Positions 27,986-36,886 are shown, numbered from the stretch's first letter. The stretch: 46,475 nucleotides of DNA from Flavobacterium sp. (GCA_016787805.1 JAEUTY010000051.1:1-46475), one strand, 5' to 3'. Program-made: numbers and translations. The notes: generated from the sequence alone by a model not told the origin.

Positions 27986-28011
27986 AATTAAATGGTTTGA
28001 TAATCTAACTT

Positions 28012-28019
28012 CAAAAATA
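28012..28019 (-). promoter_or_regulatory. Bacteroidetes -7 box TATTTTTG (minus strand)
   Basis: An exact TAnnTTTG match 26 bp before the HtrA-like start at 27985. Confidence 0.5.
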
Positions 28020-28088
28020 TAATAAAATTGTTTTTACAGATTTGGTTTAACTAACGATTAACACTAATTAACTTCTCATTAATATTTG

Positions 28089-28096
28089 TAACTTTG
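28089..28096 (+). promoter_or_regulatory. Bacteroidetes -7 box TAACTTTG
   Basis: An exact TAnnTTTG match 28 bp before the dapF ATG, probably driving the five-gene unit to 31606. Confidence 0.5.
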
Positions 28097-28124
28097 CCCT
28101 AAACGAGCAAGCTACTTTAATACA

Positions 28125-28910
28125 ATGGTAATTCAATTTTTTAAATACCACGGAACTGGAAATGACTTCGTGATGATTGACAATCGTCAGAATTTTTTCC
28201 CCAAAAATAATACCAAACTCATCGAACAACTCTGTCACCGACGTTTCGGAATAGGAGCCGATGGATTGTTGTTGTTGGAAAATGACAATTTGACTGATTT
28301 CCGTATGGTTTACTATAATTCGGACGGAAATGAAAGTTCGATGTGCGGTAATGGAGGTCGATGTATTGTTGCTTTTGCCAAAAAATTAGGAATTATTGAT
28401 GATCAAACTACTTTTATTGCTACCGATGGTTTACATCATGCGACGATTTTAGAAGACGAAACAGTGTCTTTACAAATGAAAGATGTTGATGAAGTAAAAA
28501 TTAATCCCGATTATATTTTTCTCAATACAGGTTCACCACACCATGTAACGATGGTTCATGATTTGATGAATTATGATGTAAAAGAAAAAGGAGCTAAAAT
28601 TCGCTATAGTGATTTATATGGAAAAGCAGGAAGTAACGTGAATTTTGTGACTGCTAAAGGTACTAATCATTTTGTACTTCGCACTTATGAACGCGGTGTT
28701 GAAGATGAAACCTTGTCTTGTGGAACAGGTGCCACAGCTACTGCTATTGCGATGCATGCGATTGGAAAAACGAAGTCTAATCACATTAATCTGGACGTGC
28801 AAGGCGGAAAACTGAAAGTGTCTTTTGATAAAAAAGAGGGTGTTTATCAAAATGTTTTTTTAATTGGGCCAGCGACTTTTGTGTACGAAGGTCATGTTGA
28901 AATTGAATAA
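28125..28910 (+). CDS. dapF: Diaminopimelate epimerase
   Basis: Interconverts LL- and meso-diaminopimelate, the last steps of lysine and peptidoglycan precursor synthesis. 261 residues. Both catalytic cysteines are present: C74 in SSMCGNGGRC and C199 in ETLSCGTGATATA. The N-terminal FFKYHGTGNDFVMID and the RFGIGADGL motif are diagnostic. It leads a tight same-strand unit with a small membrane protein, a GNAT enzyme, mltG and a DUF2279 protein. Confidence 0.97.
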   Translation: MVIQFFKYHGTGNDFVMIDNRQNFFPKNNTKLIEQLCHRRFGIGADGLLLLENDNLTDFRMVYYNSDGNESSMCGNGGRCIVAFAKKLGIIDDQTTFIATDGLHHATILEDETVSLQMKDVDEVKINPDYIFLNTGSPHHVTMVHDLMNYDVKEKGAKIRYSDLYGKAGSNVNFVTAKGTNHFVLRTYERGVEDETLSCGTGATATAIAMHAIGKTKSNHINLDVQGGKLKVSFDKKEGVYQNVFLIGPATFVYEGHVEIE

Positions 28911-28911
28911 G

Positions 28912-29118
28912 ATGCAACCTGATTTAACCACTCTAGTTCTAATTTTTGTTGTTTCTTGCGGTTTTTTGTATTCGAAATATACGTCAGACAGGGAAAGTAA
29001 CAATAAAAAAGATTGGTTTGGTCATTACCATTCTATAAAATTCTATATTTTTTTGGTGATTGTTGCCATTATAACTTTAGTCTTAATTTTAGAACGCATT
29101 ATTAATAAAAAGTACTAA
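28912..29118 (+). CDS. Small membrane protein of unknown function
   Basis: 68 residues from the ATG at 28912, one base after the dapF stop. The frame also opens upstream inside dapF, but that start makes no sense. Two hydrophobic helices (TLVLIFVVSCGFLYS and FYIFLVIVAIITLVLIL) flank a polar loop rich in K, D and N. The stop overlaps the next ATG (TAATG), indicating translational coupling. No family recognised. Confidence 0.65.
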   Translation: MQPDLTTLVLIFVVSCGFLYSKYTSDRESNNKKDWFGHYHSIKFYIFLVIVAIITLVLILERIINKKY

Positions 29119-29651
29119 TGATTACTTTAAAAGGCAATACGGTTTATTTAAGAGCACTCGAGCCCGAAGATTTGGAGTTCATTTATCATATTGAAAACGA
29201 TGAATTGATTTGGGAAGTAAGCAATACGCAAACACCTTATAGTAAATTCCTTATTCGTCAGTATTTAGAAAATGCGCACCAAGATATTTATGAAGCCAAA
29301 CAACTCCGATTGGCTATTTGCATTAATGATTCAAGAGAGGCAATCGGTTTAATAGATTTGTTTGATTTTGATCCAAAAAACCAACGAGCAGGCATCGGAA
29401 TCGTCATTCAAAATGAAGCAGATAGAGGCAAAGGTTTTGGCAAAGAAGCATTAGGTTTACTCATTGATTATGCTTTTATGCAACTGCAACTCCATCAGTT
29501 GTATGCGAATATTGGAAGTAATAATACGGCTAGTTCAACACTTTTTTCTACATTTGGTTTTCAGAAAATTGGAGTCAAAAAAGACTGGATTTTATGCCAC
29601 AACCAATTTCATGACGAAGATTTGTACCAATTAATAAACACCAAAAAATAA
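29118..29651 (+). CDS. GNAT N-acetyltransferase, RimJ/RimL type
   Basis: 177 residues of the Acetyltransf_3 kind: VYLRALEPEDLEFIYHIEND at the start, AIGLIDLFDFDPKNQRAGIGI in the middle, and the acetyl-CoA loop RGKGFGKEALGLL. A FGFQKIG strand closes the fold. These enzymes acetylate protein N-termini, polyamines or antibiotics. The substrate is unknown. Its start codon overlaps the stop of the upstream gene, and mltG follows 5 bp later. Confidence 0.9.
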   Translation: MITLKGNTVYLRALEPEDLEFIYHIENDELIWEVSNTQTPYSKFLIRQYLENAHQDIYEAKQLRLAICINDSREAIGLIDLFDFDPKNQRAGIGIVIQNEADRGKGFGKEALGLLIDYAFMQLQLHQLYANIGSNNTASSTLFSTFGFQKIGVKKDWILCHNQFHDEDLYQLINTKK

Positions 29652-29656
29652 CGGTT

Positions 29657-30691
29657 TTGAGTTCTAAATTAAAAAAAATAGTAGGAATTGGAATTGTACT
29701 TTTTCTAATCGTAGCGGTTTTTGGCTATCTGAAATTGTTAAAAAGTAATACTGCATTTCAAGAAAATGAAATGTATCTTTATATTCCGTCGGGCTCTTCT
29801 TACGAGGATGCCAAAAAGATTATTTCACCATTCATTGAAGATTTTGAAGGCTTTGAATCCATTGCCAGTTTAAGAGGGTATACTGAAAAAGTAAAATCAG
29901 GTAAGTTTTTGCTCAAAAAAGGGATGGGAAATCTGAAGTTACTAAGTGCTTTGCGAAGTAATATGCCTGTAACTATTTCATTCAATAACCAGGAGCGATT
30001 GGAGAATTTAGTGGATAGAATCGATAAAAAACTCGAGCCAACTGCTTCAGAATTATTGGAGTCTTTTACCAATGAAAAATTTCTAACGGAAAACAATTTT
30101 ACCAAAGAAGATGTTTTTGTGATGTTTTTGCCTAATACGTATGAATTTTATTGGGATACTTCAGCCGATAAGTTTCGAGATAAAATGCTCGAAGAATACA
30201 AAAAATTCTGGAGCGATGAACGCATCGCCAAAGCCAAAAAATTAAATCTTACTCCTGTTCAAGTTACCATTTTAGCCTCTATCGTTCATAAAGAAACGGT
30301 CAAAGCCGACGAACGCCCACGAGTAGCGAAAGCTTATTTGAACCGACTCGATTTAGGAATGCCGTTGCAAGCAGATCCAACAGTGATTTATTCAAAAAAA
30401 CTTGTAGATAATAATTTCGACCAAGTCATCAAACGCGTGTATTATGGTGATTTTAATATCGATTCGCCTTACAATACCTATAAATATCAAGGCTTACCAC
30501 CCGGACCAATCGCGATGCCCGATATCAATGCTATCGACGCTGTTTTAAATCCAGAAAATCACGATTATATTTATTTTTGTGCCAGTGTGGAACGTTTTGG
30601 TTACCACGAATTTGCATCAACATTAACGCAACACAATGTCAATGCAGCCAAATATGCGCAATGGCTCAACGAACAAGGAACGCAACGCTAA
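29657..30691 (+). CDS. mltG: Endolytic murein transglycosylase MltG
   Basis: 344 residues starting at a TTG; no in-frame ATG occurs before the membrane anchor (VGIGIVLFLIVAVFGYL), so the TTG is the likely start. MltG cleaves nascent glycan strands and sets their length. Conserved motifs are LASIVHKET (catalytic Glu in KET), ERPRVAKAYLNRLDLGMPLQADPTVIYS, YNTYKYQGLPPGPIAMP and the C-terminal EFASTLTQHN. The neighbouring dapF fits a cell-wall setting. A DUF2279 gene starts directly after the stop. Confidence 0.93.
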   Translation: MSSKLKKIVGIGIVLFLIVAVFGYLKLLKSNTAFQENEMYLYIPSGSSYEDAKKIISPFIEDFEGFESIASLRGYTEKVKSGKFLLKKGMGNLKLLSALRSNMPVTISFNNQERLENLVDRIDKKLEPTASELLESFTNEKFLTENNFTKEDVFVMFLPNTYEFYWDTSADKFRDKMLEEYKKFWSDERIAKAKKLNLTPVQVTILASIVHKETVKADERPRVAKAYLNRLDLGMPLQADPTVIYSKKLVDNNFDQVIKRVYYGDFNIDSPYNTYKYQGLPPGPIAMPDINAIDAVLNPENHDYIYFCASVERFGYHEFASTLTQHNVNAAKYAQWLNEQGTQR

Positions 30692-31606
30692 ATGAAAAAG
30701 AATGTAATTTTACTGTTATTGCTATTGCTGAATTTGAATTTTTCATTCTCTCAGTCGTTAGTTGATTCTTTTTTAAAACCTTCTGATTCACTCAATAAAC
30801 CACGAAGAAATGCAGTTGTAATTTCTGAAACCGCCTTGGCAGGAATTGCTTTGGTAGGTTTAAATCAGTTGTGGTACGCCGATTATCCAAAGTCCGATTT
30901 TCATACTATCAATGATAATATCGAATGGAACCAAATGGACAAAATTGGGCATATTTATTCGTCGTATCATCTCGGAAAATTGAGTTCTGATGCTTTGCAA
31001 TGGAGTGGAGTTAGTCGTAAAAATCGCCTGATATATGGCGCTACTTCGGGTTTCGTTTTCCTAACGGCTGTTGAGGTTTTTGATGGCTATTCGTCGCAAT
31101 GGGGATTTTCATACGGCGATTTAGCAGCCAATGCTGGTGGAACCGTTTTGTATGTATCGCAAGAATTATTGTGGAAAGAGCAACGCATTATTCCTAAATT
31201 TTCGTTTCATACTACTGAATATGCTTCAGCTCGCCCTAATACTTTAGGTGCTACTTTTCCAGAGCAATTGCTCAAAGATTACAATGGTCAAACGTATTGG
31301 TTGTCGGCCAATTTGCATTCGTTTTTTAAGCAAAGTAAAATACCGAAATGGTTGAATGTGGCTGTAGGCTATGGAGCTGAAGGCATGATTACAGGTCAAC
31401 AGGAGCTAGTCAATACAGTTTTCTTTACTCAAAAAGAACGAATTCGTCAATTTTACTTCAGTTTCGATGCCGATTTGACGAAAATAAAAACGAAATCGCA
31501 TGTACTCAAAACCGTTTTTTCGTTATTCAACACTATCAAAATTCCAGCACCCACTTTCGAAATTAAATCGGCTGGTGGAAGTAAATTTCATTTTGTTTAT
31601 TTTTAG
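30692..31606 (+). CDS. DUF2279-like envelope protein
   Basis: 304 residues with a signal peptide (MKKNVILLLLLLLNLNFSFSQ). The body contains WYADYPKSDFHTINDNIEWNQMDKIGHIYSSY, GFSYGDLAANAGG and a C-terminal series of aromatic strands that may form part of an outer membrane or periplasmic barrel. This pattern matches the uncharacterised DUF2279 family of Bacteroidetes. It starts on the base after the mltG stop, so it is the last gene of the dapF unit. The function is unknown, but the coupling suggests a link to cell-wall synthesis. Confidence 0.8.
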   Translation: MKKNVILLLLLLLNLNFSFSQSLVDSFLKPSDSLNKPRRNAVVISETALAGIALVGLNQLWYADYPKSDFHTINDNIEWNQMDKIGHIYSSYHLGKLSSDALQWSGVSRKNRLIYGATSGFVFLTAVEVFDGYSSQWGFSYGDLAANAGGTVLYVSQELLWKEQRIIPKFSFHTTEYASARPNTLGATFPEQLLKDYNGQTYWLSANLHSFFKQSKIPKWLNVAVGYGAEGMITGQQELVNTVFFTQKERIRQFYFSFDADLTKIKTKSHVLKTVFSLFNTIKIPAPTFEIKSAGGSKFHFVYF

Positions 31607-31720
31607 GAGCGATCTCGTCCCAAAAGACGAGAGGGCTTTCTTGTAATCCATTTTCCTGCTGTCCGTCATGCGCGGCATTTCCTGCCATCAGGGCTAGAAG
31701 AGAAACGTCTTTTGTGAAAA
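31607..31720. repeat. Possible GC-richer intergenic repeat element
   Basis: A noncoding stretch between convergent genes that is visibly richer in G and C than its surroundings. It contains a small inverted repeat (CTCGTC ... GACGAG near 31623-31640) and a TTTCCTGCTGTCC ... CATTTCCTGCCATCAGGGCTAG segment (about 31658-31698). The wording looks like intergenic repeat families I associate with Flavobacterium genomes. Only one copy is present here, so repetition cannot be shown from the window. Confidence 0.35.
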
Positions 31721-31754
31721 CAAAATTTCTAATTACTTTTTGTTTGATTAGAAT

Positions 31755-31783
31755 CTTTGTCAAAGTTCAAAACTTTGACAAAG
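31755..31783. terminator. Strong hairpin between convergent genes
   Basis: A perfect 13-bp stem (31755-31767 with 31771-31783) and a 3-nt loop. It lies between the DUF2279 gene and the RsmI-like gene, whose stops face each other. The flanking T runs are short, so termination is likely but not certain. Confidence 0.6.
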
Positions 31784-31805
31784 GTTTTCTAGATGATAAG
31801 AACAC

Positions 31806-32522
31806 TTAAAAACTCTTATGAATAATAAAAATCGCCGGACGGTTGTGTAAATCTACTTTTGTCTTTTTCCAATCGGCTACGCGTAGGGTTTTGATGTATT
31901 CAGTTGGTAAAGTCAAATCGCAAGCAATGCAAAGCATAGTGCTGGGTTGCAATGTTTGCAAAACGTCTTCCAAAAGTTTGTTATTGCGGTAAGGTGTTTC
32001 AATAAACAACTGCGATTGGTTTTTAGAAAACGATAACTGTTCAAAATTTTTGATTGCCGCTTTTTTCTCGCCTTTATCAATGGGTAAATAACCATTAAAA
32101 GCAAAACTCTGTCCGTTCATTCCGCTTCCCATCATTGCTAATAAAATAGAGCTTGGTCCAACTAACGGAACCACTTGAATTCCTTTTTCGTGTGCAATTT
32201 TTACAATCGCTGCACCAGGATCGGCCACGCCAGGACAACCAGCTTCACTCATCAAACCCACATTTTTTCCTTCCATACAAGGTTGAATCATTTTGTTGTG
32301 ATTAGAAACGTCGGTGTGTTTGTTTAAAGTAGAAAGATGCAAGCTCGACTGTACTTTTTCTGGGAGGACACCTTTAATAAATCGACGAGCCGTTTTTTCG
32401 TTTTCAACAATGTAATAATCGATGAATTCAATAGTGCGTTTTACCGTTTCAGGTAACACATCAAACGGATTACTTTCGCCTAATGTTACTGGAATCAAAT
32501 AGAGTTTTCCAGAGCGTTTCAT
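31806..32522 (-). CDS. RsmI-like SAM-dependent methyltransferase (tetrapyrrole methylase fold)
   Basis: 238 residues. The start GKLYLIPVTLGESNP and the central GLMSEAGCPGVADPGAAIV and VVPLVGPSSILLAMMGSGM are the SAM-binding motifs of the RsmI/tetrapyrrole methylase fold. The protein is shorter than RsmI (about 285), lacking its C-terminal domain. It probably methylates rRNA or a related target. Its ATG overlaps the phosphatase stop by 4 bp, placing it last in the dnaA-phosphatase-methylase unit. Confidence 0.85.
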   Translation of the reverse strand: MKRSGKLYLIPVTLGESNPFDVLPETVKRTIEFIDYYIVENEKTARRFIKGVLPEKVQSSLHLSTLNKHTDVSNHNKMIQPCMEGKNVGLMSEAGCPGVADPGAAIVKIAHEKGIQVVPLVGPSSILLAMMGSGMNGQSFAFNGYLPIDKGEKKAAIKNFEQLSFSKNQSQLFIETPYRNNKLLEDVLQTLQPSTMLCIACDLTLPTEYIKTLRVADWKKTKVDLHNRPAIFIIHKSF

Positions 32523-32986
32523 GCGTGTTTTTCGATTAATTTTTTGGCAAGTAAATCGGTTGCTTCATCCAACATTTCATATACCATATCAAAACCATTT
32601 TGCAAACCATAGTACGGATCAGGAACATCGACGTTGTCGCCCGGAAAGAGTTCGTTCAAAATCAACTGAACTTTTTGTTTTTGCTCGGCTGTTTTGGCTA
32701 AAAATGTCACATCGTCGTAATTGGAATTATCCATTACAAAAATGTAATCAAAGTCTTCAAAATCTTGCGTAGTAAATTTGCGGGCTTTTTGGTGTGAAAT
32801 ATCTAAGCCATTTTTTTTGGCGGTAGCTATTGAACGATGATCCGGCTCGCGACCAATATGATAACCTCCAGTTCCTGCTGAGTCAACAAAGAAATTGTTT
32901 TTGGGGAGTTTAGATGCTAACAATCCTTCTGCCAAAGGTGATCGGCAAATGTTACCTAAACAAACCATTAAAATTTTAACAGACAT
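32519..32986 (-). CDS. Low-molecular-weight protein-tyrosine phosphatase
   Basis: 155 residues, the usual length. The P-loop CLGNICRS gives nucleophile C9 and R15, and the general acid D123 lies in VPDPYYG. HQKARKF and IFVMDNSNY are also family-typical. It removes phosphate from tyrosines of proteins, in bacteria often in exopolysaccharide control. Here it sits between dnaA (15 bp upstream) and an RsmI-like methylase (4-bp overlap), suggesting cotranscription with the replication initiator. Confidence 0.94.
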   Translation of the reverse strand: MSVKILMVCLGNICRSPLAEGLLASKLPKNNFFVDSAGTGGYHIGREPDHRSIATAKKNGLDISHQKARKFTTQDFEDFDYIFVMDNSNYDDVTFLAKTAEQKQKVQLILNELFPGDNVDVPDPYYGLQNGFDMVYEMLDEATDLLAKKLIEKHA

Positions 32987-33001
32987 AAAAACTGTAGTAA
33001 T

Positions 33002-34429
33002 CTATAGCGAAAGCTTTTTATTGATGTCTTCGACAAATTTTTTGAATTGCTTGTCTGTAGAAACTAAGTTGTCAACAGTTTTGCAAGCATGTAAAACAGT
33101 AGCGTGATCGCGATCGCCAATTTGTGAACCAATGTTGGCCAAAGAGGCTTTAGTGAATTTCTTCGCAAAAAACATAGCCAATTGACGTGCTTGCACTACA
33201 TGACGTTTTCTGGTTTTAGATTGTAATGTATCCAAATCCAATTGGAAATAATCAGAAACTACTTTTTGAATGTAATCAATCGAAATCTCACGTTTTACAT
33301 TCTTCACGAATTTCTCAACTATATTTTTGGCTAAATCTAGAGTAACTTCTTTTTTATTGAACGAAGATTGCGCAATCAAAGAAATAATTGCGCCTTCCAA
33401 TTCACGAACATTCGACTTGATATTGCGGGCAACGTATTCAATAATTTCATCAGGCATATCAACACCGTCGCGGTACAATATGTTTTTTAAGATTGAAATA
33501 CGCGTTTCGTAATCCGGTTGATGTAATTCGGCAGACAATCCCCATTTGAAACGTGATAACAAGCGTTGCTCGATATCTTGCATGTCAACAGGAGCTTTGT
33601 CAGAAGTTAGAATTACTTGTTTGCCGTTTTGGTGTAAGTAATTGAAAATGTGGAAAAATACGTCTTGAGTTCCTGATTTTCCTGATAGGAATTGAACATC
33701 ATCAATAATCAACACATCAATCAATTGGTAGAAATGAATAAAATCGTTTCGTGTGTTTTTCTTCACCGAGTCGATGTACTGTTGTGTGAACACTTCAGCC
33801 GAAATATACAACACGGTTTTTTCAGGGTATTTGTCTTTGATTTCAACACCAATTGCATGGGCTAAGTGGGTTTTCCCTAATCCAACGCCACCAAAAATCA
33901 ATAATGGATTGAACGAAGTTCCTCCAGGTTTATTCGCTACAGCCATACCAGCCGAACGTGCTAAACGATTGGAATCACCCTCAAGGAAATTATCAAAACT
34001 GTAATTCGGATTTAATTGCGACTCGATTTTTAAGTTGCGGATACCCGGAATTACAAAAGGATTTTTTAACTCTGGATTTAAATTTTTAAATGGCGCATCA
34101 ATCTCTTGCGATTTGATTGGACTGCGGTGTGCACTTGGCAATTGTTCCGTAAACGGTTGTTTATTGCCATAAGTGTTTTCCATTTTGATTTTATAGAGTA
34201 ACTTTGCGTTTTTTCCTAGTTCTTTGGTTAAAGCTACTTTGAGTAATTTCACATAGTGCTCTTCCAACCATTCGTAGAAAAATTTACTAGGAACTTGAAT
34301 GTACAATGCATTATCGGTTAGTTCAACTGACTTAATAGGTTCAAACCAAGTTTTATAAGCTTGTTCTTGAATGTTATCTTTTATAAAAGACAGGCAGTTT
34401 TCCCATACTGATTGCGCAGTTCTATTCAT
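33002..34429 (-). CDS. dnaA: Chromosomal replication initiator DnaA
   Basis: 475 residues. Domain I (about 1-85, WENCLSFIKDNI...KTWFEPIK) is followed by a linker and the AAA+ domain with Walker A FGGVGLGKTHLA (about 179-190) and Walker B VLIIDDVQFL, then sensor motifs (SRFKWGLSAELHQPD). Domain IV ends with the DnaA-box-binding signature GDRDHATVLHACKTV. It binds ATP and opens the replication origin. It leads a unit with the phosphatase and methylase genes. The 189-bp gap to the divergent thioesterase contains two TTATCC motifs (34464 on plus, 34510 on minus) that may be DnaA sites. I see no AT-rich origin array here. Confidence 0.97.
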   Translation of the reverse strand: MNRTAQSVWENCLSFIKDNIQEQAYKTWFEPIKSVELTDNALYIQVPSKFFYEWLEEHYVKLLKVALTKELGKNAKLLYKIKMENTYGNKQPFTEQLPSAHRSPIKSQEIDAPFKNLNPELKNPFVIPGIRNLKIESQLNPNYSFDNFLEGDSNRLARSAGMAVANKPGGTSFNPLLIFGGVGLGKTHLAHAIGVEIKDKYPEKTVLYISAEVFTQQYIDSVKKNTRNDFIHFYQLIDVLIIDDVQFLSGKSGTQDVFFHIFNYLHQNGKQVILTSDKAPVDMQDIEQRLLSRFKWGLSAELHQPDYETRISILKNILYRDGVDMPDEIIEYVARNIKSNVRELEGAIISLIAQSSFNKKEVTLDLAKNIVEKFVKNVKREISIDYIQKVVSDYFQLDLDTLQSKTRKRHVVQARQLAMFFAKKFTKASLANIGSQIGDRDHATVLHACKTVDNLVSTDKQFKKFVEDINKKLSL

Positions 34430-34618
34430 ATTGTGTTTTAAAAAAAGTGTTTATTATTAAAGGTTATCCTACAAAAGAAAAAGGTGTTTTCTTTGCATAA
34501 TTTGGGATAACAAATATGTGAACAATTTTTCTTAAAAAAAAATTTTATTGCGGTTGATTTTTTAAAAATATTGTTGTATAAATTTTGCTAATTTTAGATT
34601 AAGTGTAAAAAAAATAAG

Positions 34619-35020
34619 ATGAAAGAACACGAAATAAAAACTAGAGTAAGGTATTCAGAAACCGATCAAATGGGCGTGGTTTATCACGGTAATTATGCGC
34701 AATATTTTGAGATGGGACGCGTAGAATGGCTAAGAAATATGGGAATTTCTTACCGTTGGATGGAAGATAACGGAGTAATGCTTCCAGTTGTTTCATTAAC
34801 AATGAATTACAAAAAACCAGCGCGGTATGATGACCTTTTAACCATCAAAACCAAGATGGTAAAATTATCGTCGGTGAAGATTGAATTTGACTACGAAATC
34901 ACCAATGAAAAGAATGAGTTATTAACAACGGGTTATTCAGTACTTGTTTTTGTAGATATGAAAACGGGTCGTCCAACGGCTCCGCCAGAGTATATTTTGA
35001 ATTTGTTTAAAAAAGAATAA
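34619..35020 (+). CDS. Acyl-CoA thioesterase, YbgC/4HBT hotdog family
   Basis: 133 residues, a single hotdog domain. The motif YSETDQMGVVYHGNYAQYFEMGRVEWLR carries the catalytic Asp and the family helix. It hydrolyses acyl-CoA thioesters; YbgC relatives act at the membrane near the Tol-Pal system, but no tol genes are present here. It is divergent from dnaA, and its stop lies one base from the stop of the convergent acyltransferase. Confidence 0.93.
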   Translation: MKEHEIKTRVRYSETDQMGVVYHGNYAQYFEMGRVEWLRNMGISYRWMEDNGVMLPVVSLTMNYKKPARYDDLLTIKTKMVKLSSVKIEFDYEITNEKNELLTTGYSVLVFVDMKTGRPTAPPEYILNLFKKE

Positions 35021-35021
35021 A

Positions 35022-36098
35022 TCAATAAAAATACTTTTTCAATCGTAAAAATGGTTTTTCAATTAAATGGTAGGTAACAAAACTTGATACAAGAGTTAGA
35101 AGTAAGCAAGCAAGAATAAAAACTACCAAATAGCCATTATAAGTTATGTTGTAAAATTTGAAAATTTGAATCATCAGGTTGATAATAATTAAGTGATTCA
35201 AATACAAACTATACGTATAAATTCCCCATTTTGAAAAAACGGAGTTAGCGCTAATTTTAAACTGATTTTCTTTTGGTAAAAAGATGAAAATCACCAAAGA
35301 AAATAAAATTCCAATTATTACGGGTTCAATTAATTCTTTAAGGCCATAATGAAGTTGGTAGGATGCAAAAACGTACAAAATAGCCGTCAATACGATTGCC
35401 CATTTTATTTTCGCCGAAATGGATTGTATTCGTTTGAGCAATTTTTGTTTTTGTTTTACCAATAAATATGCTGGAAATGCGCCATACATGAAGAAATCGA
35501 GATTGGTTAAAATGTCAAAAAAGAACCATTCATTTTTTAGAAATAGTATTCTTGAAACACTTGTAATCAACAACAAAATTGCCATTACTTTGGGAAGTTG
35601 TTTTATCGCAATCAAAGAAATGATGATTCCCCAAATAATATAAAAATGTTCTTCAACACACAACGACCAAATAACAGGTAGCGGTGAAACATTTGGGATT
35701 GCATGCTGATGGATCATTTGGTAATTTTCTAAAAACAAACACGACCAAAGCCAATTGGGTTCGTAACCTTCATTTGATGGTATGATCCCTAAAAAGGATA
35801 GTATGGTTGGTGTTAAAAAAGCGAAAAGTAACACGGCATAATACATTGGCCAAATCCTTAAAATTCTTCGAATAAAAAATTTCTTAAAATTGATTTTTCC
35901 AAATTGTTCTTTTTCGGTAAGAAGGATATATGTAATTAAAAATCCGCTAAGAACAAAGAAAAAATCTACACCAAGAACGCCGTTTATACTCAATAATTCA
36001 TTTTTGCTAAAAAGATAAAAAGGAACGTGTGATACAAAAACAATCAAAAAAGAAAAGAAGCGTAAAGCATCAAAACTGTGGAATTTTTCTTTACTCAT
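35022..36098 (-). CDS. Acyltransferase 3 family membrane protein
   Basis: 358 residues with about ten membrane helices. Diagnostic motifs are FDALRFFSFLIVFVSHV (conserved His), GVDFFFVLSGFLITY, RRILRIWPMYY and VIWSLCVEEHFYIIW, with the final FVTYHLIEKPFLRLKK common in OafA-like O-acetylases. It probably acylates a surface polysaccharide or lipid. It starts 3 bp after the stop of the YigZ-like gene, so both form one unit. It is the second acyltransferase-3 gene in the window and not a close copy of the one at 19989. Confidence 0.92.
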   Translation of the reverse strand: MSKEKFHSFDALRFFSFLIVFVSHVPFYLFSKNELLSINGVLGVDFFFVLSGFLITYILLTEKEQFGKINFKKFFIRRILRIWPMYYAVLLFAFLTPTILSFLGIIPSNEGYEPNWLWSCLFLENYQMIHQHAIPNVSPLPVIWSLCVEEHFYIIWGIIISLIAIKQLPKVMAILLLITSVSRILFLKNEWFFFDILTNLDFFMYGAFPAYLLVKQKQKLLKRIQSISAKIKWAIVLTAILYVFASYQLHYGLKELIEPVIIGILFSLVIFIFLPKENQFKISANSVFSKWGIYTYSLYLNHLIIINLMIQIFKFYNITYNGYLVVFILACLLLTLVSSFVTYHLIEKPFLRLKKYFY

Positions 36099-36101
36099 AC
36101 A

Positions 36102-36704
36102 CTAAAGTTTCGTGATTGTGATTTCAAACATGGCTTCAAAAATTTCCAACACCATCGTGGCATTTTTTTGTCGTGTAGCAATTTCAATTTGACAACTTTC
36201 ATTCATTTGTTGCGCCACAATTTCGAGGTTTTTCTCTTTTATCACGCGCATTACTTTGTTCATGTTTTTATAATCAAATGTTACAATGTAATGAATGTCA
36301 ATTGTTTTTTCAACAATTTCTGCTGCTTCTAAAGCCATTTGAGCGGCTGTTCGATAGGCCGAAATCAATCCGCCAACGCCCAATTTTATACCACCAAAAA
36401 AACGCACAATAACCACTAATACATTGGTCAAGCCAAACGATTGAATTTGGCCGTAAATTGGCGCTCCTGCAGAATTACTAGGCTCGCCGTCATCGTTGGC
36501 ACGAAACTGAATTTTGGTGGTTCCGATTTGAAAAGCATAACAAAAATGAACGGCTCCGTGGTGTTGTTTGCGTAAATTTTCCAAATGGTTTTTGATTTCT
36601 TCTTCGGTAGTGACGGGAAACGCGTAGCCAAAAAACTTACTGTTTTTTTCTTTGAATAAAATTTCGTCAGAAGGGAAAGCTATGGTTTTGTAGGTGTCGT
36701 TCAT
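36102..36704 (-). CDS. YigZ / IMPACT family protein (UPF0029)
   Basis: 200 residues from the ATG at 36704 (MNDTYKTIAFPSDEILFKEK). The UPF0029 core has KFFGYAFPV, HFCYAFQIG, the signature NDDGEPSNSAGAPI and GIKLGVGGLISAYR. A DUF1949-type ferredoxin-like domain follows (about 135-200). IMPACT/YigZ proteins are linked to translation control but have no established biochemical activity in bacteria. It precedes the acyltransferase gene by 3 bp. Confidence 0.93.
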   Translation of the reverse strand: MNDTYKTIAFPSDEILFKEKNSKFFGYAFPVTTEEEIKNHLENLRKQHHGAVHFCYAFQIGTTKIQFRANDDGEPSNSAGAPIYGQIQSFGLTNVLVVIVRFFGGIKLGVGGLISAYRTAAQMALEAAEIVEKTIDIHYIVTFDYKNMNKVMRVIKEKNLEIVAQQMNESCQIEIATRQKNATMVLEIFEAMFEITITKL

Positions 36705-36826
36705 TATATAAGTTACAAAAAACAATTTCCAAATATCAAATAATTCTCAAATTCAAAAAAGTAAAACTCAAAATAATTCAGCTATTCAAAAGGTTCAAAT
36801 TAAAAACTATTTTCTTTAAAGAGCCA

Positions 36827-36886
36827 TTTGTTATTTGGATTTTCCTTTTTGATACTTTTTTGTAATTTGTTTTTTGCTATTTGTAA
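36827..36886. repeat. Heptanucleotide repeat island TTTGNNN
   Basis: Eight consecutive 7-nt units, most of the form TTTGNNN, in two in-phase blocks (starting 36827, 36834, 36841, 36848, then after a 4-nt slip 36859, 36866, 36873, 36880). It ends 3 bp before the stop codon of the HAD gene. The region to the left (36725-36800) holds looser CAAA words pointing the other way, giving a convergent layout. Confidence 0.7.

Noticed and set aside
31563-31763. 66-residue minus-strand frame in the intergenic region
   Set aside because: It overlaps the end of the DUF2279 gene and the putative repeat and has no recognisable protein character.
34430-34618. Replication origin next to dnaA
   Set aside because: Only two partial DnaA-box-like motifs are present, with no box cluster or clear unwinding element.
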